Below, piece by piece: positions 8,874 to 18,287 of a stretch of 64,000 bases of DNA. This DNA comes from Agathobaculum sp. Marseille-P7918 (GTDB lineage Bacteria > Bacillota > Clostridia > Oscillospirales > Butyricicoccaceae). The number at the start of each line of letters is the position of its first letter. Position 1 is the first letter of the stretch. A model generated the notes under the pieces. The model searched no databases. It was given only the letters and a program-made list of their open reading frames with translations, and was not told where the DNA came from. A program made the translations under genes and the position numbers. The stretch covers positions 186,001-250,000 of the forward strand of contig NZ_UYYD01000003.1 in assembly GCF_900625105.1 (NCBI RefSeq), given 5' to 3'.

Positions 8874-9155
8874 ATGGGCAGAAGTGTCAAGAAGGGCCCT
8901 TTTGTGGCTCCTGAGCTTATCAAAAGAGTCGTTGAAATGAATGAAAAGGGCGAGAAGAAGGTCCTCAAGACCTGGTCCCGCGCTTCCACGATCTTCCCGG
9001 AGTTCGTCGGTCACACCTTCGCGGTGCACGACGGCCGCAAGCATGTTCCGGTGTATATCACTGAGGACATGGTTGGTCACAAGCTGGGCGAGTTTGCTCC
9101 CACCCGTACCTACAAGGGTCACGCGGGCAGCAAGACCTCCAATAACGGCAAGTAA
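8874..9155 (+). CDS. rpsS: 30S ribosomal protein S19
   Basis: S19 pairs with S13 in the 30S head. The 93-residue product has the family pattern [31 protein letters not shown] and the C-terminal [16 protein letters not shown]. Length and ending are normal. Confidence 0.98.
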   Translation: MGRSVKKGPFVAPELIKRVVEMNEKGEKKVLKTWSRASTIFPEFVGHTFAVHDGRKHVPVYITEDMVGHKLGEFAPTRTYKGHAGSKTSNNGK

Positions 9156-9172
9156 GGAGGAGTTAAGGAAAC

Positions 9173-9508
9173 ATGGAAGCTAGAGCAATCGTACGCAACG
9201 TGCGCATGACTCCGCGTAAGATCAAGCTGATCTGCGATCTGATCCGCGGCAAGGATGCGGGCGAAGCGATGGCCATCATCATGAATACCCCCAAGGCGGC
9301 CTGCGAGCCGATGGAGAAGCTCCTCAAGAGCGCAGTCGCCAATGCCGAGAACAATCACGGCATGAACACCGACAAGCTGTACGTCAAGGAAGTACACGTC
9401 GGTCCCGGCCCGATCATGAAGCGCGTTATGCCGCGTGCACAGGGCCGTGCATTCAGAATCCTCAAGAGAACCTCGCACATCACGCTGGTTCTTGGCGAGA
9501 GAGAATAA
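9173..9508 (+). CDS. rplV: 50S ribosomal protein L22
   Basis: L22 has a hairpin that lines the exit tunnel and, when altered, gives macrolide resistance. The 111-residue protein matches the family at VRMTPRKIKLICDLIRG and the tunnel-loop end MPRAQGRAFRILKRTSHIT. There is no change in the loop that I can recognise as a resistance type. Confidence 0.98.
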   Translation: MEARAIVRNVRMTPRKIKLICDLIRGKDAGEAMAIIMNTPKAACEPMEKLLKSAVANAENNHGMNTDKLYVKEVHVGPGPIMKRVMPRAQGRAFRILKRTSHITLVLGERE

Positions 9509-9521
9509 GGGAGGGTAATCA

Positions 9522-10301
9522 ATGGGCCAGAAAGTAAATCCGAACGGTCTCCGTGTCGGCGTTATCAAGAATTGGGATTCCCGTTGGTTCGCGAAGGACA
9601 ATGTGTTCGGCGACCTCCTCGTGGAAGACTACAACATCCGTAAGGAACTGAAGAAGCGTCTGTACGACGCAGGCGTTCCGGCGATCGAGATCGAGCGCAA
9701 GAACGACGAAATCAAGATCATGATCCAGTGCGCGCGTCCCGGCATGGTTGTCGGCCGCGGCGGCGAGGACATCAAGAAGCTCGAAGAAGAGCTGACCAAG
9801 AAGTACGGCAAGAAGGTCCGCTGCTCCATCATCGAGATCAAGAACCCCGATACCAACGCTACCCTGGTAGCCGAGAACATCGCGGCTCAGCTCGAGAAGC
9901 GCATCGGTTTCCGCCGTGCGATGAAGCAGTCCATGGGCCGTGCAATGCGCATGGGCGCCAAGGGCATCAAGGTTTCCTGCGGCGGCCGTCTGGGCGGCGC
10001 GGAAATCGCTCGCACCGAGCACTATCATGAAGGCACCATTCCGCTGCAGACCCTGCGTGCGGACATCGACTATGGCTTTGCCGAGGCCGCGACCACCTAT
10101 GGCCGCATCGGCGTTAAGGTTTGGATCTACAAGGGTGAGGTTCTCCACGGCGGTCCGCGTCTGGGCCGTTCGATCGAGGCTCCGAAGCCCGCTTTCGAGC
10201 GCCGCGAGCGTCGCGGTGGCCGTGATGACCGTCGTGGCGGCCGTCGCGACTACAACCGTGGCGAGCGTCGTGCACCCCGCCAGGAAGGAGGCAACCGCTA
10301 A
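9522..10301 (+). CDS. rpsC: 30S ribosomal protein S3 with RG-rich tail
   Basis: S3 lines the mRNA entry channel. The 259-residue protein has the N-terminal [17 protein letters not shown], the KH domain loop [13 protein letters not shown] and the C-terminal [11 protein letters not shown] region. After about residue 215 it carries an extra tail of about 40 residues made almost only of Arg, Gly, Asp and Glu ([15 protein letters not shown] and similar), longer than in the common ~220-residue S3. The stop codon overlaps the rplP start by one base. Confidence 0.97.
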   Translation: MGQKVNPNGLRVGVIKNWDSRWFAKDNVFGDLLVEDYNIRKELKKRLYDAGVPAIEIERKNDEIKIMIQCARPGMVVGRGGEDIKKLEEELTKKYGKKVRCSIIEIKNPDTNATLVAENIAAQLEKRIGFRRAMKQSMGRAMRMGAKGIKVSCGGRLGGAEIARTEHYHEGTIPLQTLRADIDYGFAEAATTYGRIGVKVWIYKGEVLHGGPRLGRSIEAPKPAFERRERRGGRDDRRGGRRDYNRGERRAPRQEGGNR

Positions 10302-10729
10302 TGCTGCTCCCCAAGAGAGTTAAATACCGTCGCGTGCATCGTGGCCGCCTCAAAGGCAAGGCACTGCGCGGCAACTTCGTTTCCAACGGTGAATACGGCC
10401 TGCAGGCTACCGAGCCCTGCTGGATCACCTCGAACCAGATCGAGGCTGCCCGTATCGCCATGACCCGTTATACCAAGCGTGGCGGTCAGGTTTGGATCAA
10501 GATTTTCCCCGACAAGCCGGTAACCGAGAAGCCGGCCGAGACCCGAATGGGTTCCGGTAAGGGCTCGCCCGAATACTGGGTAGCGGTCGTCAAGCCCGGC
10601 CGCGTACTGTTCGAAATCGCTGGCGTTTCTGAGGAAGTCGCCCGCGAGGCCCTGCGTCTGGCAAGCCACAAGCTGCCGTGCAAGACCAAGTTCGTTGCCC
10701 GTGAGACCAAGAATGGCGGTGAAGCATGA
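10301..10729 (+). CDS. rplP: 50S ribosomal protein L16
   Basis: L16 helps position A-site tRNA in the large subunit. The 142-residue sequence has the family features [16 protein letters not shown], the [16 protein letters not shown] segment and the [19 protein letters not shown] loop. It overlaps both its neighbours, so it is translated as part of a coupled series. Confidence 0.98.
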   Translation: MLLPKRVKYRRVHRGRLKGKALRGNFVSNGEYGLQATEPCWITSNQIEAARIAMTRYTKRGGQVWIKIFPDKPVTEKPAETRMGSGKGSPEYWVAVVKPGRVLFEIAGVSEEVAREALRLASHKLPCKTKFVARETKNGGEA

Positions 10730-10929
10730 TGAAGGCATCTGAGATCAGAGAACTGACGGCCGAGGAACTGGCTGCAAAGCTGGGCGACCTGAAGAAGGAC
10801 CTCTTCAACCTCCGTCTTCAGCTCGCTACCAACCAGCTCGACAACACCAACAAGATCACTGAGGTCAAGCGCGACATTGCGCGTGTCAACACCGTAATCC
10901 GTGAGAAGCAGCTCGCGGATAAGGCGTAA
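10729..10929 (+). CDS. rpmC: 50S ribosomal protein L29
   Basis: L29 is a small two-helix protein at the tunnel exit, beside L23. The 66-residue product shows ELTAEELAAKLGDLKKDLFNLR and the second helix ending in TVIREKQ. Two ATG codons are possible (10726 or 10729); I chose the second, which overlaps the rplP stop as TGATG and gives the usual MKASEIREL start. Confidence 0.96.
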   Translation: MKASEIRELTAEELAAKLGDLKKDLFNLRLQLATNQLDNTNKITEVKRDIARVNTVIREKQLADKA

Positions 10930-10944
10930 TAGGAGGGAAACGAA

Positions 10945-11202
10945 TTGAGCGAAAGAGCATTACGCAAGACGCGTGTCGGCAAGGTCGTTTCCGATAAGAT
11001 GGACAAGACCATTGTCGTCGCTATCGAGGATCGCGTTGCGCATCCTCTGTATAAGAAGGTTATTCCGCACACCTACAAGCTGAAGGCGCACGACGAGAAC
11101 AACGAGTGCCGCATCGGCGACAAGGTGAAGGTGATGGAGACCCGCCCGCTGTCCAAGGATAAGCGCTGGAGACTGGTCGAAGTCATTGAGAAGGCAAAGT
11201 AA
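10945..11202 (+). CDS. rpsQ: 30S ribosomal protein S17
   Basis: S17 is an early 30S assembly protein with an OB fold. The 85-residue sequence has the family motif [18 protein letters not shown] and the C-terminal [19 protein letters not shown]. The start codon is TTG (10945), supported by AGGAGGG eight bases before it and by the family N-terminus; no ATG exists at the right place. Confidence 0.96.
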   Translation: MSERALRKTRVGKVVSDKMDKTIVVAIEDRVAHPLYKKVIPHTYKLKAHDENNECRIGDKVKVMETRPLSKDKRWRLVEVIEKAK

Positions 11203-11214
11203 GGAGGAGAGCAC

Positions 11215-11583
11215 ATGGTTCAGCAGGAAACTTTTCTGCGTGCAGCTGACAACAGCGGCGCAAAGGAACTGAAGGTAATCCGTGTTCTCGGCGGCTCCGC
11301 ACGCAAGTATGGCAACATCGGTGACGTCGTTGTTTGCTCGGTGCGCAAGTGCACCCCGGGCGGCGGCGTAAAGAAGGGCGACGTAGTCAAGGCTGTCATC
11401 GTCCGCACCGTCAAGGGCCTGCGCCGCGCGGATGGCAGCTACATCCGCTTTGACGAGAACGCCGGCGTTATCATCCGTGACGATAAAAACCCCCGCGGCA
11501 CCCGTATCTTTGGGCCTGTCGCTCGTGAGCTGCGCGATAAGGACTATATGAAGATCCTGTCGCTTGCTCCGGAAGTACTGTAA
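11215..11583 (+). CDS. rplN: 50S ribosomal protein L14
   Basis: L14 lies at the subunit interface and is the landing site of the silencing factor RsfS. The 122-residue protein has the family start [16 protein letters not shown] and the conserved ending [13 protein letters not shown]. Length is exactly that of the family. Confidence 0.98.
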   Translation: MVQQETFLRAADNSGAKELKVIRVLGGSARKYGNIGDVVVCSVRKCTPGGGVKKGDVVKAVIVRTVKGLRRADGSYIRFDENAGVIIRDDKNPRGTRIFGPVARELRDKDYMKILSLAPEVL

Positions 11584-11599
11584 GGAGGTCGCCAAGAAT

Positions 11600-11917
11600 A
11601 TGAATACTCTGCATGTTAAGACGGGCGACACCGCAGTCGTTCTTTCCGGCAAGGAAAAGGGCAAGCGCGGCAAGGTTCTGTCCGTAAACCCGAAGAAGGG
11701 CATGGTAGTTATCGAAGGTGTGAACATGATCAAGTGCCACACCAAGCCCCGCCGTCAGGGTGAAACCGGCGGCATCATTGAGCGTGAGGGCGCGCTGCGT
11801 GCGTGCAAGGTTATGCGTGTCTGCCCGAAGTGCGACAAGCCGACCCGCCCCGCGCATAAGTTCGCTGAGAACGGTGCAAAGCTGACGGTGTGCAAGCACT
11901 GCGGCGAAACGCTTTAA
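11600..11917 (+). CDS. rplX: 50S ribosomal protein L24
   Basis: L24 starts 50S assembly and carries a KOW motif. The 105-residue protein shows the KOW segment KTGDTAVVLSGKEKGKRG and ends with a CxxC pair (CPKCDKPTR and CKHCGE) suggesting a bound zinc. I chose the ATG at 11600, behind AAGGAGGT; the frame extends upstream into rplN without support. Confidence 0.97.
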   Translation: MNTLHVKTGDTAVVLSGKEKGKRGKVLSVNPKKGMVVIEGVNMIKCHTKPRRQGETGGIIEREGALRACKVMRVCPKCDKPTRPAHKFAENGAKLTVCKHCGETL

Positions 11918-11937
11918 GAAGAGGAGGCAAGCAATAA

Positions 11938-12483
11938 ATGGTTCCGAATATGAAAGCCAAGTATACTGCGGATGTTGCGCCTGCTCTGATGAAGAAGTTC
12001 CAGTACAAGAGCACGATGCAGATCCCGACCATCGACAAGATCGTTGTCAACGTCGGCTGCGGCAAGGAAGCCAATGGCAACTCCAAGGTCATTGAGTCCG
12101 TTGTCCGCGACATCGCAGCCATCACCGGCCAGAAGCCGGTTGTCACCCACGCCCGTAAGTCGGTTGCTAACTTCAAGCTCCGCGAGGGCATGCCGGTCGG
12201 CGTCAAGGTCACCCTGCGCCACGACCGTATGTGGGAATTCCTCGATCGTCTGTTCAACGTCGCGCTGCCGCGCGTCCGCGACTTCCGCGGCATCAACGGC
12301 GATGCGTTCGACGGCCGCGGCAACTATGCCCTGGGCCTGAAGGAACAGCTGATCTTCCCGGAAATTTCCTACGATCAGATCGATAAGATCCGCGGCATGG
12401 ACATCGTAATCTGCACCACCGCGAACACCGACGAAGAAGCCAAGGAACTGCTCACGCTGATGGGCGCTCCGTTTGAGAAGTAA
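11938..12483 (+). CDS. rplE: 50S ribosomal protein L5
   Basis: L5 holds 5S rRNA in the central protuberance and contacts P-site tRNA. The 181-residue sequence shows [13 protein letters not shown], the [14 protein letters not shown] loop and the DFRGIN...FDGRGNY region. The gene sits between rplX and rpsN as in most bacteria. Confidence 0.98.
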   Translation: MVPNMKAKYTADVAPALMKKFQYKSTMQIPTIDKIVVNVGCGKEANGNSKVIESVVRDIAAITGQKPVVTHARKSVANFKLREGMPVGVKVTLRHDRMWEFLDRLFNVALPRVRDFRGINGDAFDGRGNYALGLKEQLIFPEISYDQIDKIRGMDIVICTTANTDEEAKELLTLMGAPFEK

Positions 12484-12498
12484 GGGAGGAGAAACAAC

Positions 12499-12684
12499 AT
12501 GGCTAAGAAGGCAATGATCCTCAAGCAGCAGGCGAAGCCGAAGTTCTCTACCCGCGCTTACAACCGCTGCAAGATCTGCGGCCGTCCGCACGCTTACCTG
12601 CGTGATTTCGGTATCTGCCGTATCTGCTTCCGTGAGCTGGCTTACAAGGGCCAGATCCCGGGCGTTCGCAAGGCTTCCTGGTAA
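12499..12684 (+). CDS. rpsN: 30S ribosomal protein S14, zinc-binding type
   Basis: S14 is a head protein near the A site. This is the short 61-residue C+ form with four zinc ligands in two CxxC pairs (CKICGRP and CRICFRE), usual in Firmicutes. It is the last gene before the cluster is interrupted by a terminator and a new promoter. Confidence 0.97.
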   Translation: MAKKAMILKQQAKPKFSTRAYNRCKICGRPHAYLRDFGICRICFRELAYKGQIPGVRKASW

Positions 12685-12729
12685 GACTTGCTTGGGACTG
12701 CGCTTTTGGCGCGTCGATTTGAATGGGAG

Positions 12730-12754
12730 AGCGGGCGCTTTGGCGCCCGCTTTT
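12730..12754 (+). terminator. Terminator inside the ribosomal gene cluster
   Basis: AGCGGGCGC and GCGCCCGCT pair around TTTG and end in TTTT, directly after rpsN. It divides the S10-spc series in two. Confidence 0.8.
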
Positions 12755-12849
12755 CGCAGATTCTGCCGAACGCTGTCGGCAGGAGGGGTTTTAATGCGTT
12801 TTGACGGGAACGAAAGCAGAATATTTTATAAAAATATGCATTTTGTTGC

Positions 12850-12879
12850 TTGCCAATTTGCAAAAATCCATGCTATAAT
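12850..12879 (+). promoter_or_regulatory. Second promoter of the ribosomal cluster (before rpsH)
   Basis: TTGCCA (12850-12855) and a perfect TATAAT (12874-12879) are 18 bases apart in an A/T-rich stretch. Confidence 0.75.
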
Positions 12880-12884
12880 TAGTC

Positions 12885-13072
12885 GATAGCCCGCCCATGC
12901 GGGCTTATCGGCTGTAACTTAAAAACAGCGTACCCCCAGCCGCTGTCCGTGGAAGGGCCACAGGCAGTGTAAAGAAAAGTGGGAGGCAAACAGGTCAATC
13001 AAGAGGGGACCCAACCCAGCCCCGCTCCGATTGCTGCACTACCCCCAAACTTCTTAAAAAAGGAGAGCATTT
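12885..13072 (+). promoter_or_regulatory. Structured 5' leader of the rpsH transcript
   Basis: About 185 untranslated bases follow the promoter. At the very 5' end is a strong hairpin (arms 12885-12894 and 12899-12909, one bulge). Further on are a GCTGT/ACAGC hairpin (12911-12930) and GTGG/CCAC at about 12950-12962, plus unpaired G/A-rich and C-rich runs. It resembles an autoregulatory ribosomal-protein leader in placement. I do not recognise the fold as a known family, and there is no coding potential. Confidence 0.5.
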
Positions 13073-13471
13073 ATGCAGATCACTGATCCTATCGCGGATA
13101 TGCTGACCCGTATCCGCAACGCCGGCAATGCTCGTCATGCCAGCGTGGACGTACCCGCGTCCAAAATGAAGAAGGCAATTGCCCAGATCCTGCTCGATGA
13201 GGGCTATATCAAGTCCTTTGAGACCCTTGAGGGCAACACCCAGGGCATCATCCGCATCACGCTCAAGTATGTGGACGGCCGCCAGAAGGCCATCACCGGC
13301 CTCAAGCGCGTTTCCAAGCCCGGCCTGCGTGTGTATGCCGGCGCTCAGGAGCTTCCGAAGGTGCTCCGCGGCCTTGGTATTGCCATCATTTCCACGTCGA
13401 GAGGCATCATGACCGACAAGAAGGCCCGCGAGCTGAATGTCGGCGGCGAAGTCCTCGCATTTGTATGGTAA
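13073..13471 (+). CDS. rpsH: 30S ribosomal protein S8
   Basis: S8 binds the central domain of 16S rRNA and is the translational repressor of the spc operon in E. coli. The 132-residue protein has the typical [14 protein letters not shown] start and the conserved C-terminal [13 protein letters not shown]. It is the first gene behind the internal promoter, which makes S8 the natural candidate ligand of that leader. Confidence 0.98.
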   Translation: MQITDPIADMLTRIRNAGNARHASVDVPASKMKKAIAQILLDEGYIKSFETLEGNTQGIIRITLKYVDGRQKAITGLKRVSKPGLRVYAGAQELPKVLRGLGIAIISTSRGIMTDKKARELNVGGEVLAFVW

Positions 13472-13486
13472 GGGGAGGTATAAAAT

Positions 13487-14032
13487 ATGTCTCGAATTGG
13501 TAGAATGCCGATTGCCATCCCGGCCGGTGTGGAGGTCAAGGTTGACGGCCATGTCGTAACGGTGAAGGGCGCAAAGGCAACCCTTACCCGCGAAATCCAT
13601 CCGAACATGAACGTTGCGGTGGAGGGAAATGAAATCCTTGTCACTCGTCCGAACGATGACAAGCACAACCGTGCCCTGCACGGCCTGACCCGTTCGCTCA
13701 TCCACAACATGGTTGTCGGTGTAACCGACGGCTTCAAGAAGGAACTGAGCGTACAGGGCGTTGGTTACCGTGTTGCAAAGCAGGGCAAGGATCTGGTTAT
13801 GAACCTCGGTTACTCGCATCAGGTTACCATGAGCGAGATCGACGGCATCACGATCGACGTTCCGAACCCGAACACGATCGTTATCTCCGGTCCTGACAAG
13901 CAGAAGGTCGGTCAGTTTGCTGCGGAAGTCCGCGAGAAGCGTCCGCCGGAACCCTACAAGGGCAAGGGCATTCGCTACGCTGACGAGTTTGTCCGCCGCA
14001 AGGAAGGCAAGACCGGCGCGAAGAAGAAGTAA
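13487..14032 (+). CDS. rplF: 50S ribosomal protein L6
   Basis: L6 lies near the sarcin-ricin loop and the factor-binding site. The 181-residue sequence has the family start [16 protein letters not shown], the central [21 protein letters not shown] and the ending [21 protein letters not shown]. Length is normal. Confidence 0.98.
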   Translation: MSRIGRMPIAIPAGVEVKVDGHVVTVKGAKATLTREIHPNMNVAVEGNEILVTRPNDDKHNRALHGLTRSLIHNMVVGVTDGFKKELSVQGVGYRVAKQGKDLVMNLGYSHQVTMSEIDGITIDVPNPNTIVISGPDKQKVGQFAAEVREKRPPEPYKGKGIRYADEFVRRKEGKTGAKKK

Positions 14033-14053
14033 GGAAAGGAGAGGCGAATTTAA

Positions 14054-14413
14054 ATGGTATCGAAGAAGGATTCCAACAAGGCGCGTCTGCAGCGCCACAA
14101 GCGCGTTCGCGCGAAGATCAGCGGTACTGCCGAGCGTCCGCGTCTGGACGTTTACCGTTCCGCAAAGAACATTTATGCACAGGTCATCGACGATGTCGCC
14201 GGTGTTACCCTCGTTTCCGCCTCGACTGCCGAGAAGGACTTCACCGAGTACGGCGGCAACAAGGAAGCAGCCAAGAAGATTGGCATGCTGGTTGCCGAGC
14301 GCTGCAAGGCCAAGGGCATCGAAACTGTCGTGTTTGACCGCGGCGGTTACCTGTACCACGGCCGCGTGAAGGAACTCGCGGAAGGCGCCCGTGAGGGCGG
14401 CCTGCAGTTTTAA
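14054..14413 (+). CDS. rplR: 50S ribosomal protein L18
   Basis: L18 binds 5S rRNA together with L5. The 119-residue protein shows [23 protein letters not shown] and the C-terminal [39 protein letters not shown] precedes the start, ten bases away. Confidence 0.98.
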   Translation: MVSKKDSNKARLQRHKRVRAKISGTAERPRLDVYRSAKNIYAQVIDDVAGVTLVSASTAEKDFTEYGGNKEAAKKIGMLVAERCKAKGIETVVFDRGGYLYHGRVKELAEGAREGGLQF

Positions 14414-14431
14414 GTCGGGAGGAGGTAAAAC

Positions 14432-14935
14432 ATGGCTCAGTTTAACAGAAACGATAAGCGCGAGGACGAGTTCTCTGAGAACGTAGTAGCGCTCAACCGC
14501 GTTGCCAAGACCGTTAAGGGCGGCCGCATCTTCAAGTTTGCGGCGCTGGTCGTAGTTGGCGACGGCAAGGGCACGGTCGGTTTCGGTCTCGGTAAGGCTT
14601 CCGAAGTTCCGGACGCGATCCGTAAGGGCATCGAGGACGCCAAGAAGAACCTCGTTAAGATTTCGCTGAAGGGCACCACCATCCCGCACGAGGTGATCGG
14701 TGAGTTCGGCGCGGGCCGCGTTCTGCTCAAGCCCGCCGCTCCCGGTACCGGCGTTATCGCCGGCGGTGCGGTTCGTGCGGTCGTTGAGGCTGCCGGCATC
14801 AAGGACATTCGTACCAAGTGCCTGCGTTCCAACAACCCGCAGAACGTTGTTACCGCAACGATGGAAGGCCTCAAGAGCCTGCGCGACGCTGCTCAGGTAG
14901 CGGCTGTTCGCGGCAAAGCCGTAGAAGAACTGTAA
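14432..14935 (+). CDS. rpsE: 30S ribosomal protein S5
   Basis: S5 acts in mRNA unwinding and decoding accuracy. The 167-residue sequence has the RNA-binding loop [20 protein letters not shown] and the GVGLAAG-like segment [16 protein letters not shown], then the C-terminal [11 protein letters not shown]. Length is normal. Confidence 0.98.
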   Translation: MAQFNRNDKREDEFSENVVALNRVAKTVKGGRIFKFAALVVVGDGKGTVGFGLGKASEVPDAIRKGIEDAKKNLVKISLKGTTIPHEVIGEFGAGRVLLKPAAPGTGVIAGGAVRAVVEAAGIKDIRTKCLRSNNPQNVVTATMEGLKSLRDAAQVAAVRGKAVEEL

Positions 14936-14952
14936 GAAAGGGGTAACTCACA

Positions 14953-15135
14953 ATGGCTAACATGAAGATTACCCTGAAAAAGAGCCTGGTCGGCCGCTTG
15001 GATAAGCACATTGCGACCGCTCATTCTTTGGGGCTTAAGAAGATTAACGACGTAACCGTTCAGCCGGACAACGCGCAGACGCGCGGCAAGGTAAAGCAGA
15101 TCGGTTACCTGCTCGAAGTTGTAGAGGAGGCGTAA
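14953..15135 (+). CDS. rpmD: 50S ribosomal protein L30
   Basis: L30 is a small 50S protein present in most but not all bacteria. The 60-residue product fits the family: ITLKKSLVGRLDKHIATAHSLGL followed by QPDNAQTRGKVKQIGYLLEV. The next gene, rplO, starts only three bases after its stop. Confidence 0.97.
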   Translation: MANMKITLKKSLVGRLDKHIATAHSLGLKKINDVTVQPDNAQTRGKVKQIGYLLEVVEEA

Positions 15136-15138
15136 CCC

Positions 15139-15579
15139 ATGAAGCTTCACGAATTATCGCCTGCCGCGGGTTCCACCAAGCCGGCCTATCGTAAGGGCCG
15201 TGGCGCTGGTTCCGGCAATGGCAAGACCGCAGGCCGCGGTCACAAGGGCCAGTGGGCCCGTTCGGGCGGCGGCGTCCGTCCCGGTTTTGAAGGCGGCCAG
15301 ATGCCTCTGGCACGTCGTCTGCCGAAGCGCGGCTTCCACAATATTTTCGGCACCACCTACGCACCGGTCAATGTTTCCGCTCTGGAGAAGTTTGAAGACG
15401 GCACCGAGGTCACCGCAGAGTCCCTGCGCGAGGCCGGCATCGTCAAGAATGCTCTCGACGGCGTCAAGATCCTTGGCAATGGTACGCTGACGAAGAAGCT
15501 GACGGTCAAGGCCGCAGCGTTCTCCGCGTCCGCAAAGGAGAAGATCGAAGCCGCAGGCGGAAAGGCCGAGGTGATTTAA
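15139..15579 (+). CDS. rplO: 50S ribosomal protein L15
   Basis: L15 is a late 50S assembly protein. The 146-residue sequence has the N-terminal Gly/Arg/Lys-rich extension ([20 protein letters not shown]) that penetrates 23S rRNA, and the C-terminal globular domain with [12 protein letters not shown]. The stop codon is followed at once by the GTG start of secY. Confidence 0.98.
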   Translation: MKLHELSPAAGSTKPAYRKGRGAGSGNGKTAGRGHKGQWARSGGGVRPGFEGGQMPLARRLPKRGFHNIFGTTYAPVNVSALEKFEDGTEVTAESLREAGIVKNALDGVKILGNGTLTKKLTVKAAAFSASAKEKIEAAGGKAEVI

Positions 15580-15580
15580 G

Positions 15581-16870
15581 GTGTTTCAAACCCTTAAAAA
15601 CGCCTGGAATATGCCCGAACTTCGCAAGAAGATCCTGTATACGCTGTTTATCCTGCTGATCTTCCGCTTTGGTTCGTGCATTCCCGTCCCGTTCATCAAC
15701 ACCACCCTGCTGGCTGAGTATTTCAATCAGGCAGCGGTCGGCGGTTCGATGCTCGGTTATCTGGATATGTTCACCGGCGGCGGTCTGTCGCGTGCGACGA
15801 TCTTCGCCATGTCCATCACGCCCTATATCAACGCGTCCATCATCCTGCAGCTGCTGACCGTTGCCATCCCCGCTCTCGAGCGCATGGTCAAGGACGGCGG
15901 CGAGGAAGGCCGCAAGAAGATCGCTTCCTGGACCCGCTATCTGGCGGTTATCCTGGGCCTTCTTCAGGGCTTCTCTTACTACGCACTGCTGCGCAACCAG
16001 GGCTTCCTGTCCAACACGGGCGCTCTGGCCGGCGCTGCCATCATCCTGACCTTCACCGCGGGCACCGCGCTGATCATGTGGCTGGGCGAGCACATCACCC
16101 AGAACGGCATCGGCAACGGCATCTCGATCATCCTGTTCGCAGGTATCGTTTCCCGTGGCCCGTCGCTGCTGCGCACGCTGTGGAACCTCGTGCAGACGGG
16201 CGGTCAGGGCATCCTGTCGGCTGCGCTGATGGTCATCATCGGCCTGGCTGTCGTGGTGTTCATCGTGTTCATGTCCAATGCGGAGCGCCGTATCCCGGTG
16301 CAGTACGCAAAGCGTGTGGTTGGCCGTAAGATGTACGGCGGCCAGTCCACCCACCTGCCGATCAAGGTCAACGCGTCCGGCGTTATGCCGATCATCTTCG
16401 CGTCGTCCATCCTGTCCCTGCCGCAGACCGTTTCGATGTTCTGGACGCCGGAGACGGGCACGGTCGGCTATCACATCATGAATCTGTTCTCGCAGGCAAA
16501 CCCGTTCTATATCGTGGTTTATGCTCTGCTGATCCTTGCGTTTGCGTATTTCTACGCATCCATCCAGTTCAACCCGATCGAGATCGCCAACAACCTGAAG
16601 AAGAACGGCGGCTTTATTCCGGGCTTCCGTCCGGGCAAGCCGACTTCGGACTTCATCACCAAGGCGCTGGCAAAGGTCACCTTCGTCGGTGCGATCTTCC
16701 TGGCGATCGTTGCGGTTCTGCCGCTGATCGTAGGTGCGATTTCTCCCACGCTGTCCAATGTGGCGCTGGGCGGCACCTCAGTCATCATCGTGGTCGGCGT
16801 TGCGCTTGATACGGTCAAGCAGCTGGAGGCGCAGATGCTCATGCGTCATCACAAGGGCTTCTTGGAATAA
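15581..16870 (+). CDS. secY: Preprotein translocase channel subunit SecY
   Basis: SecY forms the protein-conducting channel of the plasma membrane together with SecE and SecG. The 429-residue protein has ten predicted membrane helices. Recognisable sites are the plug region (GYLDMFTGGGLSRATIFAMS), the PYINASII stretch, the IPVQYAKRVVGRKMYGGQ loop and the C-terminal KPTSDFITKALAKVTF. It starts with GTG one base after the rplO stop, so expression is coupled to the ribosomal genes. Confidence 0.98.
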   Translation: MFQTLKNAWNMPELRKKILYTLFILLIFRFGSCIPVPFINTTLLAEYFNQAAVGGSMLGYLDMFTGGGLSRATIFAMSITPYINASIILQLLTVAIPALERMVKDGGEEGRKKIASWTRYLAVILGLLQGFSYYALLRNQGFLSNTGALAGAAIILTFTAGTALIMWLGEHITQNGIGNGISIILFAGIVSRGPSLLRTLWNLVQTGGQGILSAALMVIIGLAVVVFIVFMSNAERRIPVQYAKRVVGRKMYGGQSTHLPIKVNASGVMPIIFASSILSLPQTVSMFWTPETGTVGYHIMNLFSQANPFYIVVYALLILAFAYFYASIQFNPIEIANNLKKNGGFIPGFRPGKPTSDFITKALAKVTFVGAIFLAIVAVLPLIVGAISPTLSNVALGGTSVIIVVGVALDTVKQLEAQMLMRHHKGFLE

Positions 16871-16889
16871 TGCTGGAGGCGAATGAAAA

Positions 16890-17519
16890 GTGAAATTGAT
16901 TTTACTGGGCGCTCCGGGCGCCGGCAAGGGAACGCTTGCATCCTATCTGATCGAGAAGATGGGCATTCCCAGCATCTCCACTGGCAATATCCTGCGTGAG
17001 GCGATCAAGAACAATACCCCCCTCGGCCAGAAGGCCAAGGGCTTCATGGACGCCGGCCAGCTTGTGCCGGACGATCTGGTAATCAACCTGCTCGAGGAGC
17101 GCATCGCGCAGCGTGACTGCAAGAGCGGCTTCATCCTCGACGGTTTCCCGCGCACCATTCCGCAGGCGGAAGCGCTGGACAAGATTGCCGATATCGATTG
17201 TGCGCTCTCCCTCGAGGTACCCTACGAGGTGATTGCAAAGCGCATGACCGGACGCCGCGTGTGCCTGCGCTGCGGCGCCACCTACCACATCGAGGCCAAT
17301 CCGCCGCGTGTGGAAGGCGTGTGCGACATCTGCGGTGACAAGCTCGTCATCCGCAGCGACGACCAGCCGGACGTTGTGAAGCGTCGCCACGAAACCTATC
17401 ATGAGCAGACCGAGCCGCTGAAGGGCTATTACGAAGCACAGGGCAAGCTCAAGAGCATCGACGGCACGCAGGGCATTCGGGAAACCGAGAAGCTGGCCGT
17501 TGCCGCGTTGGGTCTGTAA
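16890..17519 (+). CDS. adk: Adenylate kinase, zinc-containing
   Basis: This enzyme interconverts ATP, AMP and ADP. The 209-residue protein has the P-loop GAPGAGKGT (residues 7-15), the AMP-site DGFPRTIPQAEAL, and a long LID with two CxxC pairs (CLRCGATYH and CDICGDK) that bind structural zinc, the Gram-positive form. The start is GTG at 16890, 17-19 bases after secY, with GGAGGCG before it. Confidence 0.98.
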   Translation: MKLILLGAPGAGKGTLASYLIEKMGIPSISTGNILREAIKNNTPLGQKAKGFMDAGQLVPDDLVINLLEERIAQRDCKSGFILDGFPRTIPQAEALDKIADIDCALSLEVPYEVIAKRMTGRRVCLRCGATYHIEANPPRVEGVCDICGDKLVIRSDDQPDVVKRRHETYHEQTEPLKGYYEAQGKLKSIDGTQGIRETEKLAVAALGL

Positions 17520-17522
17520 GCC

Positions 17523-18287
17523 ATGATTCGCATTAAAACTGAGCAGGAGCTCGAACAGATGCGCGTCGCCTGCCGCCTGACCGCCATTGCGCGCAAGGCG
17601 GCGGCGGACGCCGTCCATCCCGGTGTCACTACGGGCGAAATTGACCGGATTGTCCGCAAAACGATCGAGGATGCGGGCGGCAAGCCCTCTTTCCTCGGTT
17701 ATGCCGGCTTTCCCGGCAGCGCCTGTGTATCGATCAACGACGAGGTCATTCACGGCATCCCTTCGGACACCCGCGTGGTGAAGGAAGGCGACATCGTGAA
17801 GGTTGACGTGGGTGCTTATATCAACGGCTTCCACGGCGACTGTGCCTGCACCGTGCCCTGCGGTGAGGTCAGCGATGAGGCCAAGCGCTTGATCGAGGTG
17901 ACCCGGCAGAGCTTCTATGAGGGTATCAAATTTGCCCGCGAGGGCTTCCGCGTTTCGGATATCTCCGCCGCCGTACAGCGGTATGTGGAGAAAAACGGAT
18001 TTTCGGTCGTGCGTGCATACGTCGGTCACGGCGTAGGCGAAAACCTGCACGAATCGCCTGAGGTGCCGAACTTCGGCCGCCCGGGCCACGGGCTCCGTTT
18101 GCAGCGCGGAATGACCATTGCGGTGGAACCCATGGTCAACGTGGGTGTGTATGACATCAAGGTCCTGCCGGACGGCTGGACCGTCAAGACCAGGGACGGC
18201 AAATTGTCCGCCCACTACGAAAACACCATTGCCATCACGGATGGAGCGCCGGAGATTATGACCAATATCGACGGCGAGGTGCTGTAA
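17523..18287 (+). CDS. map: Methionine aminopeptidase, type I
   Basis: This dinuclear metal enzyme removes N-terminal Met from new proteins. The 254-residue protein carries the expected metal ligands: Asp in VDVGAYINGFHGDC (two Asp), His in GHGVGENLHESPEV, Glu in IAVEPMVNVG and Glu in ENTIAITDGAPEI. The substrate-side His is in DEVIHGIPS. There is no N-terminal zinc extension. The last base overlaps the start of the KOW gene. Confidence 0.97.
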   Translation: MIRIKTEQELEQMRVACRLTAIARKAAADAVHPGVTTGEIDRIVRKTIEDAGGKPSFLGYAGFPGSACVSINDEVIHGIPSDTRVVKEGDIVKVDVGAYINGFHGDCACTVPCGEVSDEAKRLIEVTRQSFYEGIKFAREGFRVSDISAAVQRYVEKNGFSVVRAYVGHGVGENLHESPEVPNFGRPGHGLRLQRGMTIAVEPMVNVGVYDIKVLPDGWTVKTRDGKLSAHYENTIAITDGAPEIMTNIDGEVL

